DNA of 64,000 bases from Jacaranda mimosifolia (Eukaryota; Streptophyta; Magnoliopsida; Lamiales; Bignoniaceae). The translations under genes and the position numbers were made by a program. Shown here piece after piece: positions 56,327-64,000 of this stretch. Every line of letters begins with the position of its first letter. Position 1 is the stretch's first letter. Location: contig CM032129.1 in the NCBI GenBank assembly GCA_018894105.1, positions 26,305,468 to 26,369,467 on the forward strand, written 5' to 3'. A model generated the notes under the pieces. That model worked only from the letters and a program-made list of their open reading frames with translations, searched no databases and had not been told where the DNA came from.

Positions 56327-58766
56327 ATGAGGTCGAATATGGGTTCGACTAGAGACGGTAATGGCTCAATTAATGAGTCCAATGGGTCCTCAAGTGATAG
56401 TTCAACGTAGAGTAGTTCTAGCGATGATTGAGTTGCTATTGGGGCTAGGGCTGAGCCAAGTCAACTGCCTATTTCTCGTGGTCGATTGTTTACCCCCAAC
56501 CATTATAGTGAGATAGTATCGAAGACAATTGAAGAGGATCTTGTCAATATTAGGCAATTATTCTATGTTCCTTTAGATTTTGAGTTGGTTGTGTTGGGGC
56601 CCGATGATCAGATACACCACCCTTCCATTGGCTATGTCACTGTCTTCGAGGATGCCCTTAGATGTGGACTGAAGTTTCCAATTGCTCAGTCGTAGTCGAT
56701 CTCCTCAGAGGTCTTTAAGTTAGCATCATCCAATTATTGCTTAACTACTTCTCGACTATATACAGTTTCACAGTCCTCATGCATATGCATGGCCAACCCT
56801 CCATTTTTGCTAACTTTAGTAACCTTTTTTATCTCCCTATATCTTGCAAGTCGAGGAGTATAGAGGAGTCGGGCTTTTACTATCTCAAAGCCTACCTACG
56901 TTGAAAATTTTTGGTAACCTCTTCTTCTTCGTTTGGTTAAAATTGGAAGTCTTGTTACCTTTTTTTTCAATCTCCTAGGGGGTTGCATTTAACATACCCT
57001 GGGGTTGGATGTGGGGTCACGTCGACATGCTCGAAAATGAAACTCCGACCTGGCCCAATACATTTATAAGGGATCTAGTCGAGTTTGGGCAAATGGAGGC
57101 TTTGGGTTACATTGAAGAGATAAACTTGGTGCTGGCAGGTTTTTCGCTTGCCCAGCTAGACATTCCTGATGACGCTCGACTAGGTATAATGCATTGCTCG
57201 TTGTTTATTTTCAAATCTCTTTTACTTTTCAAGTTTCTAGTCGATTCTGATGCATGTTGTTTTATTTTGTGTAGATTGAGAAGAAATCACAAACCAAACC
57301 CAAGCTCAAGCTTTGGTGCGTACACAAAGGAATTAGGAACGCCTACAGAATGTGGTTGCTTGACCAGGGTTTGCGTCTCAAGCTACGGCACTGCCGCATG
57401 CTGTGTTGCCTATGTTCCCCTGGCTTATTTGACTTCTAGGCCGACCCCTAGCCCAGCTACTTGGCAAAAAAGACCTACAATCAAGTATGTGGGGCCCGCA
57501 CAAAAGAAAGTTGCCTCAAACAAGGGTAAGGGCAAAGCTGAAGCGTCTCCTACCCCGACCGGCTATGATATCTTTAGCCGTCAGGAGAATGATGCACTGC
57601 TTTAGTTGGTCGACCTCCCGTCTCCTCAATTCGAGACCGATATGGCTGTTCATAACTCTATGTCCATGATGACAGTGGGGTCAATCGGTTCCCTACCATT
57701 GAAGGTGATGATGGTTGGTCTGTTCTTACCCGACTAATGGAAGATGATGGACCTAAGCTAAGGGGGCATTCTAAAAGCCATAGCGTACCATTCTAATATG
57801 GTATGTTTGTAGTCGAGTTATTTTTGTTTCTTTTTGTTGCCCTTGTTTCTGTATTGACAATATTGTGGGCGTTTAGGTTACTATCTTTTTAGGATGTTGA
57901 AGCTGATACTCGACGACTGTGATAGGCCCTAGCAGGAACACGATGACGAGGATGTGGTAAAGGCTTAGATCAAGTCAGCCAAGGCAGAGGTTGATCGGTT
58001 AACCTAACAACTAGAAAAGAAGGATGCGTAGCTTGGGGCAAAGGATGCCCAGTTGGTGGCTGTGGTGGCTGAGAAGAGCTAGACCAAGGAGTTGTTGAAG
58101 AAAATTAGAGTGGAGGCACAAACCCACTACAACACTGGTTGAGCCCATGGCTATAATAGCGCTTTACACTTTGCTCGAGGCTAGTTCACCAGGACGCTGC
58201 TTGTGGTTCAATAAGAGGTAGGACAATAGTTTATGTTGACTTCAGCCTTTCAAGATGCCAGCATCGTCTTCTCCATCAACGATGCTAGGGATGCCTTAGA
58301 GAAGGCTATTAAGCAGCTGGAGTACCTTGGTTATCAAATTCGGCCCGAGGACAGGTAGCGACTGAACCCAATGCTCGACAAGCAGCTCTGTATGTGTCCT
58401 GGGCCCGATGAAACAGTTCCCGTCAAGGTGTCTGCTGTCACACTTGTGGTCGAGGCTGCTACTGGTCATCTGGCTAGATGTGAGGAGGTGATGATTGAGT
58501 TTGATTTTGCCAACGACTTCGCATTCGACATCAAGCATGGCAAGATAAATATGGCAGATTTCTTTCCTCCAACCGGGCATCCTTTTTTGGTCGACGAGGT
58601 GGGACCTTCTCATTTGGCTCCTGCGACTCCGTCGGTGCCTGCGGCAGTACCAAAGCAGAAAGTCGAAAGCCCTGCTATAGTGGCAGTGCCGTTAAGCAAT
58701 GAACTCGATTAGGTAATTGAGGATGGTGCTCGAGTCATGGGAGCCGAAGGGGCCGGATCGAGCTAA
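56327..58766 (+). pseudogene. Antisense gene of Tat-like element (PF04195-like), broken
   Basis: From ATG 56327 a serine-rich start is interrupted by stops, then 'FTPNHYSEIVSKTIEEDLV' and 'GYVTVFEDALRCGLKFP' (56486-56695). This resembles the N-terminal part of plant proteins annotated as 'putative gypsy type transposon' (PF04195). Frames further on (57009-57605) hold a lysine-rich 'KKVASNKGKGKAEASPTP' tail. About 57900-58180 is charged and coiled-coil-like ('SAKAEVDRLT', 'QLEKKDA', 'VAEKS'). The last part, 58371-58712, ends in proline/valine-rich sequence with a stop at 58764-58766. It lies opposite to pol in the place where Tat elements such as Grande keep their extra gene. Its function is unknown in the family; this copy has several stops and frame changes. 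Confidence 0.7.
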
Positions 58767-59199
58767 TTTCTTAAGTTTCATTTTCCTTATTTTTGTTCCC
58801 TCTGCAAGTCATTTGTGGATGCTGAATTTTTTTTTAGTTTTTTTGTCAAAATTGTAATCGACTACTTCCGGGGCTTAATGAAATGGTGTCTTTTGCTCTC
58901 CAACATGTGATATGTTTATGCCTTTATTGCTTTTTAGTCTCATTGATTGTTGATTATTAACAAGCCACAATCACGAATAATTTGATATCGACCAGGAAAT
59001 CATATAACGTAATGTAATATAAGAATTGCGTTTAAGTATATTGTTGATTTTGAAATCAATCGTCATAAGAGGTTGACGGAATAAATCCACGCATAGTTTG
59101 TCATCGACTATTTTCATCACTATGGAATGAACGTTCTTGGTAAATCGATTACTTAAGGTTTTTGTCAATCATTAGGTTGAATTTTTAATTGAGTACGTT
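58767..59199. other. Non-coding part of the Gypsy element
   Basis: Lies between the antisense pseudogene and the tandem repeats. AT-rich with no supported frame; it should contain 3' ends of both opposite transcripts. Confidence 0.4.
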
Positions 59200-59650
59200 T
59201 GCTAAAGTTGGCTTGAGGCCGTGAATCGTTATATAAGACTGCTTTGGGGTTGACTCCAGGGTCGACGTTAAATGATTAACCTCTTTTTATTTTCTTGGGC
59301 TAAAAAATATTGGTTGCACGGCTTGAAGCCGACGCCTTAGTCGACTACGAACAATTAAGTCGCTTATTGGTTTGGGCTAAGGAGGCCTTTTGTTCGTGGT
59401 TTGAAATCATTGTCGACTACGGGGTCGACTCTGAACGATTAAGTTGTTCAGTAATTTGGGCTAAAAGGTTTTTAATTTGCGGTTTGAAACCGTTGTCGAC
59501 TACATGGTCGACTCTAAACGATCAACTCGTTCGTTAATTTGGTTTAGAAGCCTTTTGACTTGCAGTTTGAAACCATCGTCGACTGTGTGGTCGAATCTGA
59601 ACGATCAACTCGTTCGTTAATTTAGGCTATAAGCCTTTTGATTTGCAGCG
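59200..59650. repeat. Tandem repeats (about 83 bp) in the 3' region of the Gypsy element
   Basis: About five diverged units carry TTTGAAACCGTTGTCGACTA, GGTCGACTCTGAACGAT, CAACTCGTTCGTTAATTTGG and GGCTAAAAGGCC-like words. Clear unit starts at about 59396, 59481 and 59563 give a spacing of 82-85 bp. Open frames here are repeat artefacts. Confidence 0.8.
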
Positions 59651-59699
59651 CGAGCAGGTAGTTGCAAAAATGTGCATAGTTGTATTATTGTGAAAAGGT

Positions 59700-60899
59700 A
59701 CCGTAGTATAATGGAGACTTTGAGTCCCTTTACATATAAAATTTCCTCAAATTCATCGCGTTCCATGGTCGAGGAAGCTCATTGCTGTTCATGTTCACAA
59801 GTCGACATGCATTACGCTTCGCGACCTTGACGACTGAGTATGGTCCTTCCCATTTTGGGTCGAGTTTCCCCACGTTCTTTGATACTTCAACTTTCTTGAG
59901 GATGAAATCTCCTACTTTGAATCTTCTTGGTCGAACTCCTTTGTTGTAGTGTTCCGTTATTTTTTACCTATACCTCTACATCATTGTATATGCTTGCTAA
60001 TGGAGCTCGTCAATTATCTCGTGGTCAAATTTTCTCTCAGAGATATTCCTGATTGGGTTATACTGGATCACTCGAGTAGTGTGTTGTATAAGTTCCGCCC
60101 GAACGACCGCTTCGAATCCGTAGACCAAACTGTATGGGCTGTGACCGGTGGTTGTTTGAGGGGTTGTCCTATATGCCCAAAGTACTTTAGGGAGGTCATC
60201 TGCCTAGCTTGCGTCAGTTCCTTCCAGTCGAGCCTTGAGGGAGTCTAGGACAATCCTGTTCGTGACTTCTGTTTGGCCATTGGCCTGTGGATTTCCAATT
60301 GATGTGAAGTTTTGTCGAGTTTTGAGGTTTTTACACCAACTTCTCATACTTCTGCTCTAGAATTGTGTCCCATTACCTAATATCAAGACTTTGGGTAGAC
60401 CGAAATAGCAAATGATGTTCTTCCACATGAAGCTCTTGATGGTTATATCGGTAATTTTAGGGGCTGCTTCTACTTCGACCCATTTTGTAAAGTAGTCGAC
60501 GGTGATTATCATAAATTTCCTTTAACATGTCATTTTTGGAAAGGATCCAACTATATTAATCCCCCACTAGTCAAACGACAATGTCATATGTACGTTCACC
60601 ATCAACGTGGCAGGCTAGTGAGGTATGTTCCAGTGGAACTGGCAGGACGGGCATTTTTTGGCGAAGTCAATGGCATCTTTTAGTAAAGTCAGCTAGAAAT
60701 ACCCATATCTAATAATTTTGTGTGCCAAGGACTGTCTTTTGGAGTGATTACGACAAATTCCTATATGAACTTCATGCAAGACCTCGCGGCCTGGCCTGGT
60801 GTCAAATACCTCAATGGTGGTCCAGAGATCGACCTCCAGTAAAGCTGACCATGCTCGTCTAAGGCGAACTTGGTGGCTTGACCTCTGAGCCTATGCACT
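59700..60899 (-). pseudogene. Gypsy integrase, broken
   Basis: The minus strand encodes in order 'KFALDEHGQLYWRSISGPPL', 'WGINIVGSFPK', 'TVDYFTKWVEVEAAPKIT', 'YFGLPKVLILGNGTQF', 'SIGNPQANGQTEVTN', '[17 protein letters not shown]' and a C-terminal 'DPKWEGPY'-type region. This is the Ty3/Gypsy integrase layout, which inserts the cDNA into the genome. Two of the three catalytic acidic positions are changed by comparison with the family: the aspartate in the WGIDIVG block is N, and that in the DNGTQF block is G; the glutamate in GQ.EV remains. Several stops and frame changes are present. Confidence 0.85.
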
Positions 60900-61848
60900 T
60901 CACTTTTGTCCTTGGGAGCTATTCATTCTCTTTCTAGGAGGGAGGCGCTTCTTCAACCTGCCCACTAGGTTATGGTCAGGGACACTTATAATGGGCTTGT
61001 TTGTGACTAGAAATGTTATTATTTTATCTCGGGTCCCTTTCATCGAGCTTGCAAATTTACACAACGCATCAACCCATTCATTTTCTGATCGATGGACCTG
61101 GTTAAAGGTGAATTTTTTGAACAGCTGATGTAATCTTTTCACCTCAGCCAGGTACTTGCTCATTGTAGACTCCTTAGCTTCAAAGTTCCCTTCGACCTGT
61201 TATGCGACTAGTTAGGAGTCGGTGATGGCTGCTAGCTGCTCAATTCCTTGGTCTGATACTATCCTCAAGCCGGCGATGAGGGCCTCATACTCTGCTTCAT
61301 TATTTGTTATCGAGTAGTCAAGCTTGATTGCAAAATTATATTCCTCAGCGACTTGAAAACATAGTGAAATACCAATTCCTCCTCCTAAGGATGTTGCCGA
61401 TCTATCGATGTGGAAAGTCCACGCAAGGGAGTTGTTATCGTACTGGTCAAGTAGGTCAAGTCTCTCGGCAATGAAATCAGCTAAAACTTGGGCCTTTATA
61501 GCAGTTTGGGGTTGAAATATGATGTTGAATTTGCCCAGCTCGATTGCCCATTTTGTCAACTTCCAAACGTATCTAGCTTTATAGCACCTGTCTCAATGGC
61601 TTATTCATCAAGACTATGATGACGTGAGATTGGAAATAATGCCTCAATTTTCTGGCTGCAGTGACCAAGGCGAGGGCGAATTTCTTAATCTCAAGATAGT
61701 TATGCTCGGGGCCCTGCAGTGCTTTACTGTTGTAATAGATAGGTCGATGGACGCCATCTCTGGTTGACACCAAAACTGAGCTGATTAAGTCTAACGAGAA
61801 TGCTAAGTATATGTGCAAAACTTCTCCCAGTTCAAGTTTGGCCAACAT
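60900..61848 (-). pseudogene. Gypsy RNase H region, broken
   Basis: Frame 61848-61579 has the RT-RNase H connection ('RPIYYNSKALQGPEHNYLEI', 'ARKLRHYFQSH'). Frame 61559-61212 has 'ADFIAERL', 'AWTFHIDRSATSLGGGIGIS', 'NNEAEYEALIAGL' and 'AITDS', the D, E and D positions of RNase H. Frame 61163-60900 has 'VHRSENEWVDALCKFASS', the end of the domain. RNase H removes the RNA strand during reverse transcription. Stops separate the frames. Confidence 0.85.
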
Positions 61849-61849
61849 T

Positions 61850-62720
61850 GGTGTTGAGGAGAGGTAATGTTTCAGCTCGACCAGGGCCTAGTCACACTGC
61901 TCTGACCATTGAAAACTCGACTTCTTCGCATTTCTTAGGATCTTGAGGAAAGGCGAACTCTTTTCGACTAATCGGGCAATGAACCTTCCAACTAGACATT
62001 GAACATCTCTGACTGTTCAAGGAGGCATATTATCCAAAACGGCCTAAATTTTTGTGTGGGTTTGCTTCGATGCCTTGTTGGCTAACTATGTATCCCAAAA
62101 ACTTTCCTCCTTGTACCCCAAAGGTATACTTGTTAGGGTTGAGCTTCATAACAAACGCTCTTAGTATTGAGAATGTGTGGATGACGTCGATAAGGTGATC
62201 TTGTGCTTTTTCTATTTTAATGATCATGTCGTTGACATAGATTTCAATGGATTTTTTTATCTCATTTTTGAACATAAAGTTCAGTAGTCTTTGATATGTT
62301 GCACCTACATTTTCTAGCCTAAAGGGCATGACCAAAAAATAATATACCTCATTGGGGACGACAAATGATGTCTTGTCCCTGTCCTTTGGTGCCATAAAAA
62401 TTTGATAGTAACCTTAGAATGCATCCATCATACTCAATAATTCACAACCAGCAGTGGAATTGACTAGCAAATCTATACGAGGCATGGGGTAAGGATCTTT
62501 AGGGTAAGCTTTATTCAAATCAGTAAAATCATTACACATGTGTCATTTTTCTTCATTCTTAGGGACAATGACTACATTACAAAACCAACTTGGGTATTGA
62601 ATTTCTACAATGTATCATGCCTCTAAGAGCCTATTGACCTCATCTTCAATGATCTGGTATCTTTGAGTATTGAAGGTCATGGTCTTCTATTTTACTAGCT
62701 TGTATGAGGTATTTACATTC
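61850..62720 (-). pseudogene. Gypsy reverse transcriptase, broken, altered catalytic box
   Basis: The minus strand encodes 'IQYPSWFCNVVIVPKNEEK', 'DLNKAYPKDPYPMPRID', 'MMDAF' followed by a stop, then frame 62395-62030 with 'DKTSFVVPNEVYYFLVMPF', 'GATYQRLLNFMF', 'IEIYVNDMIIK' and 'KFLGYIVSQQGIEANP'. The catalytic box normally YVDD in plant Gypsy elements reads YVND here (AAC codon at 62233-62231), removing one metal-binding aspartate. Together with the stop and frame changes this copy cannot make active enzyme. Confidence 0.9.
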
Positions 62721-63017
62721 AGACGATGGACAATGACGCTGGGGTCGATTCAAGATTGTTTCTCCTCGGGTTCCACTATTGGGGCATCCCCGAGGGTTTT
62801 AGTTTAGGTCCGGTTTTTTGCTCCTTTGCCTCGACTGAAATTGTGTAGCATTTCTAGGCCTCTTTCATATTTCAAAGGAGTTCGTTTGTCCCAACAATTG
62901 TTGGGAATTTGACCTTCATATGGTAGGTCAAGATAATGGCACGGAAGTCGTTCAGTGCTGGTAGCCCCATGATAGCATTGTAGGCAAAGGGCGCGTTAAC
63001 GACCAGGTAGTTAACTA
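62721..63017 (-). pseudogene. Gypsy pol linker between protease and reverse transcriptase, decayed
   Basis: No continuous frame is left. Position and composition place it between protease and the RT fingers of pol. No motif is clear enough to name. Confidence 0.4.
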
Positions 63018-63260
63018 TCAGAGTTTTACGTCAAGGAGCCTCTCGAAGTGATCTGGATAGACTAATGGATCCTTCGGGGATGATCTCCAACCCCCGAATT
63101 CGATGAAAGGGGTGTATACGGGTTTGAACTTCAGCTTGCCCATATTCATTCTCTTCAAGGTCGATAGAAAAATAATGTTTGCTAAGCTGCCATTGTCGAC
63201 TAGTACTTTCTTGACCTCAAAATTTGTGATTTCTACATATACCACCAAAGGACAGTCCAA
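63018..63260 (-). pseudogene. Gypsy aspartic protease remnant
   Basis: The frame encodes 'LVVYVEITNFEVKKVLVDNG' followed by 'SLANIIF' and 'PVYTPFIEFGG'. The DNGS box corresponds to the DTGS/DSGS active site of retroviral-type aspartic proteases as it appears in Tat-like elements. It matures Gag-Pol. The frame is interrupted on both sides. Confidence 0.75.
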
Positions 63261-63269
63261 CTTGTTGTC

Positions 63270-64000
63270 GACCCTTTAGTTTTCCACATGTACGAGGTCG
63301 GCATCGGAGAAAGAAATTGGCTCCGCACTGGTCGAGAGTTGATAGACAGTTTCGACTGAAGAAGATTTGGTTGACTCCAATCTATGCTGACTCTGCCTTC
63401 TAGCTGATTTCGAATCCCCCTCAGTCGGGCCTCCTGCTATGGTGTTAATCACTCCTCTGATGGATGGGCAGGGATCATGGGCAGGTTTCTTCCCTTCATC
63501 TTCCTTCCTTGGGCTAATTGACCTTTCTCTATAAGGAGTTTGGTTGGTTTTGCTGGCTTCTTGTCATGCACTTTCGTCGATAAAATTTTTCAGGTGGCCT
63601 TGTCGAATCAGCCTCTTGATCTCGTCATGGATATTGAAACAGTCCTTTGTGTCATGGCCCTTCTGTTGATGAAAATAGCAATATCTTTTGGACCTCTTCA
63701 TGGCTTCTGTTTCAGTCAATTTTCTAGGCTTCTTAAGGAGGTTGTCGTGTTGAATGGCAAATAACACCTTCTTTCTTGCAGCATTGAGTGGATTGTAGTT
63801 GTGGAATCATCTTATGGGAGATCGACGACTATCTTTGTATTGACGGCCATATTTCTCTTTGAGCTTCTTTTTGTCGGCCTCAAGATTACCATACTTGAGC
63901 CTGTTCATGTCTTTCTGAGTCATGTACCTCTTAGTGAGATTGAGTAGCTCTTCCATTGACCTGGGTCGCTCCTTGACCAAAGCATTGGCACACTCCTTGT
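63270..64000 (-). pseudogene. Gypsy gag C-terminal part, cut by window edge
   Basis: The minus strand encodes 'RSMEELLNLTKRYMTQKD', 'EKYGRQYKDSRR', then (63767-63564) 'KRYCYFHQQKGHDTKDCFNI', a Cys/His cluster typical of Tat-type Gag, and 'EIKRLIRQGHLKNFI'. A serine/proline-rich linker leads to the protease. Stops occur. The N-terminal part of Gag and the 5' LTR lie beyond base 64000. Confidence 0.85.

Larger units (their letters stand above)
54337..64000 (-). mobile_element. Ty3/Gypsy LTR retrotransposon, Tat-like, incomplete at window edge
   Basis: Read on the minus strand, the order is gag (from beyond 64000), protease, reverse transcriptase, RNase H, integrase, tandem repeats, an antisense gene, and the 3' LTR at 55857-54337. 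The domain order with integrase last is Gypsy-type. A gene in opposite orientation between pol and the 3' LTR is known from Tat-group elements such as Grande and Retand. The 5' LTR and primer site lie outside the window. All coding parts have stops, frame changes or altered catalytic residues, so it is a dead copy. Confidence 0.9.

Noticed and set aside
58296..58613. 105-residue minus-strand frame
   Set aside because: Complement of the antisense gene's last coding part; the plus-strand frame fits the family pattern better.

Overview
This window is AT-rich nuclear DNA of a flowering plant, most likely a eudicot. The evidence is a spliced plant-specific NAC transcription factor gene with a miR164-type site, plant DNA transposon families (CACTA, PIF/Harbinger, hAT and a Mutator-like element), a plant-type Ty3/Gypsy element of the Tat kind, and shards of plastid genes in nuclear context. 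Only one gene looks intact: an ortholog of Arabidopsis NAC1 (NAC21/22 group) on the minus strand at 27815-31105. It has three exons, encodes 329 residues, and carries a TATA-like box upstream. Almost everything else that codes is transposon-derived and broken.

Layout. Bases 1-841 are a tandem repeat of about 442 bp. Bases 1406-20837 are a nested stack. A short hAT-type element with an 8-bp target duplication was split by a long CACTA element (1783-20398). That CACTA element was itself invaded by a 6.8-kb PIF/Harbinger element (4785-11545, target duplication TAA) and by a 643-bp hAT-type element (16109-16751, perfect 8-bp duplication). The CACTA element keeps a decayed TNP2/TNPD transposase and a TNPA-like gene. 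Bases 20846-27814 are largely non-coding, with a 170-bp tandem duplication and a Tourist-like MITE. The NAC1 gene follows, then more MITEs: a Mutator-like one with a 9-bp duplication at 31799-32462, a 1.1-kb one at 32991-34121, a 70-bp hAT remnant at 41412-41481 and a Tourist-like one at 43765-44111. A broken first exon resembling a METTL25-type methyltransferase lies near 44.65-45.0 kb.

The most unusual locus is 47859-48806, a Tourist-like element carrying a block of about 465 bp made of six short plastid fragments (psbA, ycf2, rpoA, ndhB, 16S rRNA, psbL). All six are in one orientation but come from scattered plastome loci.

The right third is dominated by one Gypsy family. A solo LTR (50338-51366) sits inside a hAT MITE. 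A minus-oriented Tat-like element starts with its 3' LTR at 54337-55857 and runs off the window at 64000. It carries integrase, RNase H, reverse transcriptase, protease and gag remnants, plus a plus-strand (antisense) gene with its own TATA box between pol and the 3' LTR. Catalytic residues are changed in both reverse transcriptase and integrase, and stops are common, so this copy is dead.

The genes do not form a pathway. The window is one regulatory gene in a transposon-rich setting whose insertions can be put in relative order.
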